Notes: a model not told the origin generated them from the sequence alone. A stretch of DNA of 64,000 nucleotides from CAZIGM01 sp964538675 (GCA_964538675.1 CAZIGM010000002.1:1-64000); one strand, 5' to 3'; counted from the stretch's first letter, positions 25,893 to 35,282 are shown. Numbers and translations: made by a program.

Positions 25893-26040
25893 TTTTACCT
25901 CCTGAATTATCCAATTCACCAACCAATCTTCGAAGTCGCTAAAATACATATACTCGTACCCCTGATCATTCTTTTAGTTGAATAAATTTGAATTCTGAAT
26001 CTAAGGGTAAAACTAATTCTGATTCCATATTTCTTGGATA

Positions 26041-27900
26041 TCAATCTCTCTTTATCTGGTAATACTCCAACACTTCACGCACATTCTTTTCCTGACAATG
26101 TTCAATATCTTCGTCTGCAAATCGGTTGCTCGCAATTATATCTTTTGCAACTTGCAATTGTTTCTCATCGAGAGCCGTAAATTTATCCCACCATTCGTTC
26201 ACAAGATTACTTTCATCGTCATAATGACTTCGATATCTATCCGCAAGTCGAGTCCGAAGTTCTTCGTCATACTTTCGGCGATATATAATAAATGCTTCTG
26301 GCATCCAAAGAATTTTATTATATTCATCAATATCTTTCCCAAACGCTTCTTCAAAAAATGCTTTGCCACGTCCGATTTTACCTTTTGTAGCATTAAGTAC
26401 AGCTTGTATTGCACGAATAAACTTACGGTTCCAGTTCTTTCCGATGTAATCACGATTGCGGAAATAAATTGGGTCGTCAATCGGATGATACTTCATAGGA
26501 AATGAGTAAATTGTGACACCAAGTTCTTCACAAAGATCTATGTTAATCCTCATTCGATAATATAGTTCATCCGGCTTGTCTTGATAGTTATAAAGTAGAT
26601 AGTTTGAAAGGTTACTAATACCGTGTTTAGCTGCTGTTTTTATTGCCTTTATATAAATATTGCTCATAGAATAATGGTCAAATGCTATACGTAGCGGGCG
26701 AATATTAATTTCGGATAGTTTTGCCATTTTTGCATCCGTGACCAATCTTGCATCAATACCTTGATTAAAATCAATATAGCGTGCACGTTTCACTTTTTTA
26801 AAAATTTTATCATACAATGGGCGAACAGTATCATCAAAAGCAAGGATACTATCTTTTGTTGCGGCTTCAGTGTATAGTAAATTTAACTTTTCCCGTTTGC
26901 GATAGAAGTTGCCAGCGTCTTCTTCGCTCATTTTTTTTGAAAGACGATCATATATTCCAATCATTTTTTTTCTATACGCTCTGATATTATAACTAGCTTT
27001 CAGATTATCTATAGTGAAGCTATACTCGCTTGGCGGCATATACATTGCACTTTTCGCAAATCCACATTCTTTAATTTCATCAATAATTATATCAAAACAT
27101 TTTGATGCAAAAACGTTATTGTCCATTAAAAGCAGATCCTTTTGAGCACCAAAGCGTTCTTCTGTCTCCTTAATTTGTTGTTTTAGAGCTATATAATCAT
27201 TATAGTCCGGTTCGAGTCTCGGCACAGCACAAAATTCACACTTATTTACACAGCCCCTTGTCATATAACCAAAGTACGCATTATTTGCAGGATACTTGTA
27301 ATCTATCTCATCAAGAATAGAATAATCTAACGGCAATTCATCAATAATATATTGATTGTCATTATCTAGAATTCCAGGTGTGTTTAACAAACCTTTATGA
27401 GGATCAATTCCCGTTTCTTTTTTAATTTCTTCTGGCAAAATGGTTGACGCAATACCTCCCACGAGCATTCTACCGTCGTCTTTGCAAAATTTCTTTGCAT
27501 AGTTGACTGTTTCAATTGTTTTATTCCAATAAAAGCTAAACAGCGTAGTAATGCCTACTACGTCATATTTTGGAAAGTCCTCAGCCTTGTACCGTAATCG
27601 ATACACTTTAATTTTATTTTCCAACTCACTATTTTGAAAGTCCGGGATAGCATCTAAGGGAGCATATTTCCCAGTCTTAATGTGTTCAATCAGTTTAGGA
27701 AAGTACTTACCAAGAGAAGCATCTCCAATTTCATCAAAAAACTCCTCACAGAGGAGCCTTGCAGCAAGCTCTTTTAGATTTCCCTTGAAAAATCTTACAT
27801 CATCTTCAAGACGACGATAGTATGTGGCTAATTTCATTAGCCCCATAGGTGGATATTTGTTTTTATAATCTGGCTCAATTAGCAACACTCTTCGATTCAT
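26041..27900 (-). CDS. Radical SAM protein with B12-binding-like N-terminal domain
   Basis: The 619-residue protein begins VLLIEPDYKNKYPPMGLMKLATYYR, the usual opening of B12-binding-domain radical SAM enzymes, with VVGITTLFSFYW and MLVGGIAS as further parts of that Rossmann unit. The 4Fe-4S cluster motif CxxxCxxC is Cys217, Cys221 and Cys224 in TRGCVNKCEFCAVP. A long C-terminal region (about 400-619) is unassigned. Such enzymes do methylation, methylthiolation or rearrangement chemistry; the substrate is unknown. Its ATG overlaps the GHKL gene stop (ATGA), so the two proteins are made together. No classic B12 DxHxxG motif is evident. Confidence 0.85.
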   Translation of the reverse strand: MNRRVLLIEPDYKNKYPPMGLMKLATYYRRLEDDVRFFKGNLKELAARLLCEEFFDEIGDASLGKYFPKLIEHIKTGKYAPLDAIPDFQNSELENKIKVYRLRYKAEDFPKYDVVGITTLFSFYWNKTIETVNYAKKFCKDDGRMLVGGIASTILPEEIKKETGIDPHKGLLNTPGILDNDNQYIIDELPLDYSILDEIDYKYPANNAYFGYMTRGCVNKCEFCAVPRLEPDYNDYIALKQQIKETEERFGAQKDLLLMDNNVFASKCFDIIIDEIKECGFAKSAMYMPPSEYSFTIDNLKASYNIRAYRKKMIGIYDRLSKKMSEEDAGNFYRKREKLNLLYTEAATKDSILAFDDTVRPLYDKIFKKVKRARYIDFNQGIDARLVTDAKMAKLSEINIRPLRIAFDHYSMSNIYIKAIKTAAKHGISNLSNYLLYNYQDKPDELYYRMRINIDLCEELGVTIYSFPMKYHPIDDPIYFRNRDYIGKNWNRKFIRAIQAVLNATKGKIGRGKAFFEEAFGKDIDEYNKILWMPEAFIIYRRKYDEELRTRLADRYRSHYDDESNLVNEWWDKFTALDEKQLQVAKDIIASNRFADEDIEHCQEKNVREVLEYYQIKRD

Positions 27901-29465
27901 TGTAGTTCGTCCTCGATCTTCTGTATTATGGTTTCAGCAGTCTCTTTGTTAGTAGATGAGACAATAATTCCAAATATTTTTGAAATAAGTTTCCGTTCTT
28001 TTTTACTATAGGTTGATAGCTTATCCGTTCTCCATGGAATTTTAGTATCCTTTGTAATGTTTGATTCAGGTGGTTTTACACTTGTCACTATAGGATTTTT
28101 TTGATTTCGCTCCGTTTCAATACGGTTAATTAAGCGCCCCATGACGTTATTATCATTTCCATCAGCTTTTTTCTTTTTCTTTTCGATATTTTTTTTTGCT
28201 TCTTCTGCCTTAGATTTTGCTTTCTTAATTTCTGCAAATTCGGCTTCTCTATGCGCGGTATCAACAAATACGCCTTTTGCTTCTTTTTCCTTGAACTCCG
28301 CTTCTTTCTTAGCCAAGAAATCTATCTTATTAAACGCACTATTAATGGCAGAACCGCTATAATATGTACTTTTGAGTTCATCATTAAAATATTGTTTAAG
28401 TTCTCGTTCAAATTGATTGCGTGTTTCATTTTCATTAAAATAATCTCTCTGAGAATTCGGTATAAGGTTTTTCGCCACAGCAAAAACTTCACCGATAAAA
28501 TAATGATGCCCCCTGTCTTCTTTGAATAGTTTTTGCAATGCGTTGTCGTCACCTATCTGAATATTTTCCTTACGCAGACGAAGGCCACGCATTTGGCAAT
28601 CCTTATGAATAGCCGCCTTAAAAACAGATACTCCCCACCAAATCCACGCGAGAAGGTTACCATCTACATCTCTAATATCTTTGAATTCAATAGAAAATAT
28701 TTCATCATCACCTTTAGCATGAGTTTTATACTTTGTCTTATATTTTTTTACCACTGTTTCACCATTCAGAGTGATATCATATTCATCAATATTATACTTT
28801 ATTTCATCGGCATGTTTATGAATCTCCTTTCGGAATATAAAAGTGTTTATATAAGGAACAGGAGCCACAAAAGATAGATATTCCTTTATTTGTGCAAAAT
28901 CAAGCAAGTCAGTGTTTGCATCATTAATTCCAACAAGTTCAACCTTAAACCAATGTTCATTGGGATCCGCCTTGTCTTCTGTCGTAAATTCATTTATAGA
29001 ACGAAGAACATCACTTGCAGTATATTTTTCACCCCTTCCATTCGCAACAATCATTTCACGCATTTTTTGAGCATTGCAACACATAGTTGAGATGATAGTT
29101 TCGCCTTTTGCAGTCGATGTAAAAACCAATTCTCTACAATAAGCAAGCCCACATAACCTACCAATTCCACGAAAGCCCTTATCCTCACCTATTTTTTTAT
29201 CAGAATCGGCAATGTTACCTAAAGTTTTCTGGAAATCAGCAGCCGGAATCCCTGTTGCATTATCTTCTATACTGATAATTCGTTTATCAGAATCAAGCCA
29301 GATATGAATACGCCCCTCACCTTGAAGCAAGAGTCCTTCTCGTTCTGCTTTGTCAATTTGATCACATGCGTTCTGTATATATTCGCGATAAATAACTCTT
29401 GAATCTTGGTACATTCCTGTCGTAAGATTTTCTAATATATTTACACCAAAAACATATTTGTCCAT
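27897..29465 (-). CDS. GHKL-type (Hsp90/MutL-like) ATPase
   Basis: The N-terminal half has the Bergerat ATP site: N-box YREYIQNACDQID (E..NA.D), G1 box IEDNATGIP and G2 box GFRGIGRLCGL, as in Hsp90 and MutL. A middle domain with NSQRDYFNE (residues about 330-350) resembles the Hsp90 or paraMORC middle segment. Residues about 385-435 are a lysine/glutamate-rich coiled coil, and the last 60 residues form a small helical piece. ATP-driven clamp closure on nucleic acid or a partner is the likely mechanism. It is 29 bases after the HerA gene and overlaps the radical SAM gene by 4, so it is central to the five-gene unit. Confidence 0.85.
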   Translation of the reverse strand: MDKYVFGVNILENLTTGMYQDSRVIYREYIQNACDQIDKAEREGLLLQGEGRIHIWLDSDKRIISIEDNATGIPAADFQKTLGNIADSDKKIGEDKGFRGIGRLCGLAYCRELVFTSTAKGETIISTMCCNAQKMREMIVANGRGEKYTASDVLRSINEFTTEDKADPNEHWFKVELVGINDANTDLLDFAQIKEYLSFVAPVPYINTFIFRKEIHKHADEIKYNIDEYDITLNGETVVKKYKTKYKTHAKGDDEIFSIEFKDIRDVDGNLLAWIWWGVSVFKAAIHKDCQMRGLRLRKENIQIGDDNALQKLFKEDRGHHYFIGEVFAVAKNLIPNSQRDYFNENETRNQFERELKQYFNDELKSTYYSGSAINSAFNKIDFLAKKEAEFKEKEAKGVFVDTAHREAEFAEIKKAKSKAEEAKKNIEKKKKKADGNDNNVMGRLINRIETERNQKNPIVTSVKPPESNITKDTKIPWRTDKLSTYSKKERKLISKIFGIIVSSTNKETAETIIQKIEDELQ

Positions 29466-29494
29466 TAACTCACTCCTCTCACTTTAATTGTTTG

Positions 29495-31219
29495 TCAGTC
29501 TTTGAATTGCTTATATATTGGTTTTGGAAATTTGATTTTCAGTAAGGAGCGAAAAATTGGATTTTGAATTAGATAATCCCCCTGTTCCAATCTGGTTAAC
29601 ATGTTTTTATATGTACTCGGTAAACTACCATAATCCTTAGTAGCAGTTTCAATAGAGTTTGTTCGACCATATGCATGAGTGGAACAATTTCCAGTAACTC
29701 GCTGATGTATATTGGAACGGAACTGTTCCGCACCAAAAAGCACAATGCCCAGCGAGCGACCACGTTCTGTAACATCTAGAATTTCTCTCAAAATTGGCGA
29801 TGTCTTTGGTGTCTCTTTCGAGGCGTATTTATTGAGTTCGTCAATGAATACAATGATTCTCGATGGTGGATTAACACCATCTTCTCCGTCATATTCACCC
29901 AATTTTAAATTGTAAATTGTACGCACCGCATCACCAAATACAAATGCTTGTTTATCCTCTGGAAGTTTAGCAACATCAATAACACAAACCTCATTTTTAC
30001 TTATATGTTTCAACGCATCTGCCAAACGGCATTCATGCTTGCTTGGGTCAGGACGGTTTGCAAACATATCATCATTTTTAGTTGCTTTGTTGATAATACG
30101 TTTAAACTTTCTCCAACTGAGCACAGATATTTCATTAGAAACCCTTTGCTGACCTTTTGTTGAAGGTTGCGACCTTTGGGAAAGCTCGTTTACCTTATCT
30201 CTAAAGTCTTGCCATGTTACAATGTTTCCACCACCAAAATCAGGGTCCATATCATCAATAATTTTGCTGATTATCGACTCCATTGTTTGTTGTGGGTCAT
30301 CAACATCTGCAAACAGCATTTCAAGACTTTCTTTATCATCTTCATACGAATATTTGAACTTTTCAAGTTGTTGATAATCCATATATACCTTCACATCATC
30401 TACGCCAAGATAAGTACTTCTTTTTGCTGATGTATTGCTCGAAAACGGAATATAGTATTTGACGTTCTTAAACGGTTCTGTTGATAGTTTAAGAATTTCA
30501 TAGTCAGCAAAAACCCTTTCTTTTTCGCCTGGTTTGTCGGCAATAAAGTCATTTGCTCTATCAATTGCCATAAGATCTTTGCCTTTGACATTAAAAATAA
30601 CAAATGCAACACTATCATCGGCATCATCAACTTTTATGTAATGGTCCTGAATAGCTTTCAACAGAAACATAGCGTACGAAGTCTTTGATGCAAGTCCTGA
30701 AATACCTGAGATATTTAGATGTGCTCCCTCAGGACCCAATATGAATTTAGAGTTGAGATTCACCGGCAATATAACCTCATCATTGGTTCCTTCATACATC
30801 TTCAGCGAACCACAAACAAGAGGATTCTGAACTTTATCAAGACCTAATGCCATAGTTATTTCTTCAGCTGTAGCAAGATATACTGGAGCATTATTATGAA
30901 CAGGAGTATAAAGGTTTTTGTCGTTGAAAGATATTGCAGCTTCAGCATAGTTCATCCTTACACGTAAAGTCGATTCTTCTACATTAACATCCCCGAAGTC
31001 GCTGGAAATGAAATTTGTTAAAAAGCTCTGAGCATCGGTAATATGAGAGATATTTTCAATCACACCAAATGAAAACGAGTTGTCAATATGCTTAACTTTA
31101 ACAATGTCGAATGCATGAAGCTTCAAATCTGAGTCTGTCCAAAAATTAAACTTATCCATTGTAGTCGGCGTTTTTTCAATGGCAAGTACACGTCCTATAA
31201 GTTTGTTTTTACTATTCAT
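29495..31219 (-). CDS. HerA-like hexameric ATPase
   Basis: The 574-residue protein starts with a HAS-barrel-like domain (GRVLAIEKTPTT..., FDIVKVKHID, FGVIENI), as in HerA. The Walker A equivalent is unusual, SGISGLASKTSYAMFLL, with serine in place of the last glycine; Walker B is clear (RIIVFIDELNKYA), and GRSLGIVLFGAEQF with the following RVTGNCSTHAYGRT gives the sensor and arginine-finger region. HerA forms hexameric DNA pumps with NurA nuclease, and the adjacent upstream gene is NurA-like. Base composition is richer in G+C than the flanks, suggesting transfer. AAGGAGGA precedes the ATG. Confidence 0.85.
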   Translation of the reverse strand: MNSKNKLIGRVLAIEKTPTTMDKFNFWTDSDLKLHAFDIVKVKHIDNSFSFGVIENISHITDAQSFLTNFISSDFGDVNVEESTLRVRMNYAEAAISFNDKNLYTPVHNNAPVYLATAEEITMALGLDKVQNPLVCGSLKMYEGTNDEVILPVNLNSKFILGPEGAHLNISGISGLASKTSYAMFLLKAIQDHYIKVDDADDSVAFVIFNVKGKDLMAIDRANDFIADKPGEKERVFADYEILKLSTEPFKNVKYYIPFSSNTSAKRSTYLGVDDVKVYMDYQQLEKFKYSYEDDKESLEMLFADVDDPQQTMESIISKIIDDMDPDFGGGNIVTWQDFRDKVNELSQRSQPSTKGQQRVSNEISVLSWRKFKRIINKATKNDDMFANRPDPSKHECRLADALKHISKNEVCVIDVAKLPEDKQAFVFGDAVRTIYNLKLGEYDGEDGVNPPSRIIVFIDELNKYASKETPKTSPILREILDVTERGRSLGIVLFGAEQFRSNIHQRVTGNCSTHAYGRTNSIETATKDYGSLPSTYKNMLTRLEQGDYLIQNPIFRSLLKIKFPKPIYKQFKD

Positions 31220-31234
31220 TATTTTTACTCCTCC

Positions 31235-32401
31235 TTAAAATAGATGCAGAAAACTTTCTGTACTCAAATATTTTGACTTCACAAAAGACTCAGTAAGATA
31301 TATAGGATAGATGTGATTCGCCCAACGCAAATCCGAACCATAGCAAACCGGATTACGTTCGTTTATCAGGTACGCACTAAGCACATCTACAAGGTCACTA
31401 TCTATGCCATTATCGACATCTTCTTGCGTCACAAGTATTTTTTCTACTTTCAATATTCCATCAAAAGGAGTTCGAGTCCGTTTCTTATCCCTAAGCCGAA
31501 TGTACCACACCGCAAACTGGATATCATTACCCAAAAAATCACTAACAAAACAGGCCACAGGCGTACGGTGATACAGTGGTAAGTCAGCAATAAATCCAGG
31601 ATTTGATTTCCCATTAATATCCAAACATGTTTCTGGGTTAAAATTCTTTGAGACCCCTAGTACCCAACTGTAATTGTTTTTGAACATCTGGTATTTCCTT
31701 TTATCGGCCTTGTCCTCTTTGGTTGGCTTATATTCAAGCGAACCATCTTTAACCAAATAGTTATTTTGGTTTAACTTGCCCTCACGAACAAGCTCGGCGA
31801 CCAGTTCTTTTTCACGTTCTATCATACGGTCTTGGATACACGCAGTTCCCCTATCTTCAAACTTCTTGTCTGTATTTTTTGCTGTTTTATATGGCAATAT
31901 CGTAGAAAACACTATACCTACCCGTTTTAACTCTGCACACTCATTTAGCTTTTTGGCTGTTGCATTAAAAAAACCCGGTATCCCATCGGCATCAGCAATA
32001 TCTGGCAATGACAATACTATCTCTCGTTTGAACTTCTCTGGAATGACTGTTTTATTAACTCTACGACAACAGCCAACTCCAATTTGTCCAGCGATTACAG
32101 GATAAATTACACTTCTGCCATTAGACACTTTATAGGCAATATCATCAACTTTAAACACCCTACGAGAACCATCTAAAAAATAAGCGAGTAACTGCTCATC
32201 CCTTGCCGCAAGTTTTTTTCTTAAATCTTCAAGAGAAATATATTTGCGGTGTGGAGTGGTTTCAGCTGTCTTTTTCCAGATGATCGAATTATCTCCATAA
32301 TCTATAAATGGGCGTTCAACGTAATCTAGTCCATATTTATGAGCCTTATAGCTTTTACCTCCAGTTTCTCTCGCCAAGACAGTCATTATTTTATCTGCCA
32401 T
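31235..32401 (-). CDS. NurA-like nuclease
   Basis: The 388-residue protein has the NurA-type catalytic opening, an aspartate in a hydrophobic strand followed by G-S (LLAYFLDGSRRVF, Asp77), then a long insert with DRMIEREKELVAELV, a lysine strand (WVLGVSKNF) and the C-terminal WANHIYPIYLTESFVKSKYLS. Order and spacing fit NurA, the 5' end-resection nuclease that works inside a HerA pump. The frame runs to 32488, but AGGAGG lies six bases before the ATG at 32401. It is the first gene of the island and is separated from herA by only 15 bases. Confidence 0.72.
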   Translation of the reverse strand: MADKIMTVLARETGGKSYKAHKYGLDYVERPFIDYGDNSIIWKKTAETTPHRKYISLEDLRKKLAARDEQLLAYFLDGSRRVFKVDDIAYKVSNGRSVIYPVIAGQIGVGCCRRVNKTVIPEKFKREIVLSLPDIADADGIPGFFNATAKKLNECAELKRVGIVFSTILPYKTAKNTDKKFEDRGTACIQDRMIEREKELVAELVREGKLNQNNYLVKDGSLEYKPTKEDKADKRKYQMFKNNYSWVLGVSKNFNPETCLDINGKSNPGFIADLPLYHRTPVACFVSDFLGNDIQFAVWYIRLRDKKRTRTPFDGILKVEKILVTQEDVDNGIDSDLVDVLSAYLINERNPVCYGSDLRWANHIYPIYLTESFVKSKYLSTESFLHLF

Positions 32402-32893
32402 GTATTTCCTCCTATGATTGACATAATTATCATTTTTTGACGAATAGGTGTCGAGTAAAAAACTTACATTTGTAAACCCGTACACCAATACTAATTAATT
32501 TATCAATTGTAGTGATTTTAGACATATCACTATTTCTTTTATCACCATGCTACCTATGTCATCGCTCATGATGAATTCAATCATATTCACACTGCTATAA
32601 TCCCCAGTTGTCCAAATATCATTTTTGCAATAATAACCTTACACTAACCGCAGTTAGAAATTATATAGCGAAACAAAGAAGCTTTCATACCGTCTGTAGC
32701 GCCGCACTCTTTCAACGACAAAATCTACGAATCAAGGAACAGCATCTAGGCGCATATTCCCCTCGCACTTCTAAAAATTTCATAATAGTAGGCGCCATGG
32801 ACATATATAAAAAGGCATGATGGCCCTTGCATTCATTCAGTTTTTGCTTTCCATATTATCACCGCATCAAAGGTATCCTTCGAAATACTTGCT

Positions 32894-32923
32894 ATTATAC
32901 AATTTGGAAGGCAATTCTAACAA
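32894..32923 (-). promoter_or_regulatory. Possible promoter of the nuclease/ATPase island
   Basis: On the minus strand ttgtta (32923-32918) and tataat (32899-32894) are 18 bases apart. This would give a leader of about 480 bases before the NurA-like gene. The 32402-32890 stretch contains no gene I can support. Confidence 0.3.
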
Positions 32924-33114
32924 TTAGTGTAAATATAACATATTTATTCACGATTATAAATTTAAAAATTACGAAAACGCGAACATTATTTTAAAATAAT
33001 CAAAAGACTAATAATACGCACCAATTTTACATCTATCCCATTTCCTCAAGATCATGCATGTTATCTAATATGCCAACTCAAACCCCACTTCATTTTACGG
33101 TCCTTTTTCTTTCC

Positions 33115-33426
33115 CTAGATATATTCTCTCAAACGAATTTTAGCACTTTGGGGAAAATAGACAAAATGAATAAATCCAACAAACCAAATAAAATTAGGGC
33201 TAACTTTCTTTGTTTTAATCTCTAGTTTTTTTAGCACTAATAATTTATCTTTTATATTCTTTTTTTTTATTATTGGATTTCCATTCTCGTATCTAACCCT
33301 ATGATAAATATTCGTTATATTATTTAATTCATTTATTATTTGAATATGCTGTATATTTATCATTCCACTTATTTCATTAGACATATTTATATTATTAATT
33401 TCTATCTGTCTAGTTTTTTTTACCAT
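33115..33426 (-). pseudogene. Fragment of a DUF4129-domain protein
   Basis: The readable piece KKTRQIEINN...NELNNITNIYHRVRYENGNPIIKKKNIKD closely parallels the C-terminus of the DUF4129 protein encoded at 36024-37256 (KKSKQIDINN...NEINEITDIYQKIRYGNENPTISKKEYKE). It lacks the membrane part and then runs into unrelated hydrophobic residues after a frame change. It is a decayed paralogue lying just outside the accessory island, perhaps left by the event that brought the island in. Confidence 0.75.
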
Positions 33427-33711
33427 ATTTCCATTGTATACATAATTTAAATATCTATCTACGTTTTGAATCTATTGATTCTACTTTTTGATAGAAGTCC
33501 ACATAAAAAAATGTAAAATTAAGCTTAAATAATTTACTTTTTCTATTAAATTTGTCTTTATTTTATATTGTAGAAGTTATTCCAATATTTTTTATCTTAA
33601 GATTAAGATAATTATTCCATTTAATTATAACCCTCCAATTACTCCGTATGGATATTTAGTAATGAAAATAATAAGTTATAAAAACATTCTAAAAAGAGAG
33701 GAGCCGATTTT

Positions 33712-33873
33712 ATGAGTGCACAAGTTAATTGTCCAAAATATATTGCTGGTGAATTAAAAAAATTCAAATCTTTTAAAAGGGTAGCCAAATTCTACCCCGA
33801 GCTCAATTCTGAATTTGATAAAAGAACGAAGTGTTTTATAGATTGTAATTTCACTTTGACACATTTACTATAA
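33712..33873 (+). CDS. Small Cys-containing protein of unknown function
   Basis: A 53-residue ORF, begun by ATG eight bases after a clear gaggag. It is rich in Lys and Phe (ELKKFKSFKRVAKFYPEL) and has three cysteines: Cys7 in NCPKYI and Cys41/Cys45 in KCFIDC. The spacing could suit a metal or disulfide, but I do not recognise a family. It is the only plus-strand gene in this stretch and lies between the DUF4129 remnant and the ArsA operon. The good ribosome site is the main support. Confidence 0.5.
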   Translation: MSAQVNCPKYIAGELKKFKSFKRVAKFYPELNSEFDKRTKCFIDCNFTLTHLL

Positions 33874-33898
33874 TGCTTTATTTTTTTATTTAAGTACT

Positions 33899-34114
33899 CT
33901 AATCCACTGTAATATTCTTTAATTTCCCATCTTTCTTTTCATCTACTGGCTTCTTCTCTAAATATTCTCCTGATATAGTATGAATGGCTTTGATGAACTC
34001 GTCTTGATGTTCTTTTATATTTGTTCTAACAGGTTCAGGCATTTCTTCTAAGATAACATCTGCTATTCTTAATTTAATTCGAAGTAAATTGATTATCATT
34101 TCTTCATTTATCAT
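33899..34114 (-). CDS. Small helical protein translated with the ArsA-type ATPase
   Basis: A 71-residue acidic, helical protein (INLLRIKLRIADVILEEMPEPVRTNIKEHQDEFIKAIHTI) of no family I recognise. The ATG at 34114 lies 11 bases inside the end of the ArsA gene and has GGAGG just upstream, so it is translationally coupled to the ATPase. A TTG at 34129 is in frame but lies before that ribosome site. Close coupling suggests it acts with the ATPase, perhaps as a small regulatory partner, but that is inference only. Confidence 0.6.
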   Translation of the reverse strand: MINEEMIINLLRIKLRIADVILEEMPEPVRTNIKEHQDEFIKAIHTISGEYLEKKPVDEKKDGKLKNITVD

Positions 34115-35282
34115 TAGTTTTACCTCCAAACCTTATTAATAACCTTTCATCCTCAAGCTTAGCACCTTTTATACTTAAGGAAGTTAATGTTCTTGGTAAG
34201 GAAATATTTCTTTTGACTTTACCTGCCTTAATAATTAACTCATCACCTTTTTGGTTTAAATCTAAATCTTCCTTACTAATAAATGGCATGTATAGTGAGA
34301 AGATATAATCTTCATTATCTTTAATCACTTCCTGAGTTCTTATATTATATTTAATCTCATTAGGATCTTCGTCTTTAAATATTTCATTCCCCATTTTTTG
34401 TAGCATCTTTATGCCTACAACTTCTTGTTCAAATAATGGAGCATAATATATTGGTAATGGTGAAAAGTTGTTTTTTATTGTCTCTATATATTCCTTTTGG
34501 ATATCCTTCCATGCCTTAAAATAATCATCTGTTACACTATTAGGTAATACCTTATTTATAACTATTGCATCAATATTGAAGTTATATATATTAAGATAAG
34601 TAAAGCTTCTCTGAGCCTCTTTAATTACCATTTTCTCTGGATTTACTACAATTCTTATACTAGCCACTTCTTTATTTGAAAAAAGATTTCTCATCTCGTC
34701 TAACTGTTGATAGATATTCTCTATTTCTCCCATAACACCATCAGAAGGCATTGGAATCCCAGTTAACGGTTGAATGACTGGTTTAATCAATTTAATTGCT
34801 TTTCTTTTCATCGGAAATAATTTTTCCATCCACCAGCGAAGCATATCTGGAAAACTTAGTAGTGCCAATGTTTCCCCTGTTGGAGCTGAATCAATAATTA
34901 TTACATCATATGTGTTTTCTTTATAGTACTTAAGTATTCTAATAAGACTTAATAAATCTTCTAAACCAGGAAACATCGTTAATTCTTCTGTTGTAATATC
35001 CTTAATAGTTTTTGATGTAAAAAGAGCTGTTAAGTATTCTTGTATTTTACCCCAACCTTTTTCTACTTCATAAGTTGGATCTATTTCTTGTGCCCATAAG
35101 TTCTCTTTAATTTCTATTGGTTCAGCTGTCAATTTAAGATCAAAAGAATCACCTAAGCTATGAGCTGGATCAGTGCTAACAATTAAAGTTTTTAACCCTT
35201 TCTTAGCACTTTGAACAGCAGATGCTGCTGCTATGCTTGTTTTACCAACTCCACCTTTACCTGTGTATAAAATAATTCTCAT
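34104..35282 (-). CDS. ArsA/GET3-type ATPase with C-terminal HSP20-like domain
   Basis: The 392-residue protein opens with the deviant P-loop YTGKGGVGKTSIAAA and has the Switch I STDPAHSLGDSFD, Switch II DSAPTGETLALL and the DAIVINKVLP nucleotide-base region: an ArsA/Get3 P-loop ATPase. Residues about 310-390 form a beta-rich domain (DLDLNQKGDELIIKAGKVKRNISLPRTL) like the HSP20-like domain attached to many bacterial ArsA homologues. No arsenite pump or ars repressor is nearby, so arsenic resistance should not be assumed; handling of hydrophobic protein segments is as likely. A MarR regulator and a strong palindrome lie upstream. Confidence 0.9.
   Translation of the reverse strand: MRIILYTGKGGVGKTSIAAASAVQSAKKGLKTLIVSTDPAHSLGDSFDLKLTAEPIEIKENLWAQEIDPTYEVEKGWGKIQEYLTALFTSKTIKDITTEELTMFPGLEDLLSLIRILKYYKENTYDVIIIDSAPTGETLALLSFPDMLRWWMEKLFPMKRKAIKLIKPVIQPLTGIPMPSDGVMGEIENIYQQLDEMRNLFSNKEVASIRIVVNPEKMVIKEAQRSFTYLNIYNFNIDAIVINKVLPNSVTDDYFKAWKDIQKEYIETIKNNFSPLPIYYAPLFEQEVVGIKMLQKMGNEIFKDEDPNEIKYNIRTQEVIKDNEDYIFSLYMPFISKEDLDLNQKGDELIIKAGKVKRNISLPRTLTSLSIKGAKLEDERLLIRFGGKTNDK

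Noticed and set aside
25966..26028. 20-codon minus-strand ORF between the radical SAM and Shedu-like genes
   Set aside because: Weak ribosome site and too short to judge; it may be a remnant of an upstream extension of the nuclease gene.
32608..32820. 70-codon plus-strand ORF upstream of the island
   Set aside because: No ribosome site, no recognisable domain, and composition like the surrounding non-coding DNA.
34104..35282. Arsenite efflux ATPase (arsA)
   Set aside because: The ATPase core fits, but there is no arsB, arsR or arsD nearby and the HSP20-like tail suggests another role, so I gave no ars symbol.
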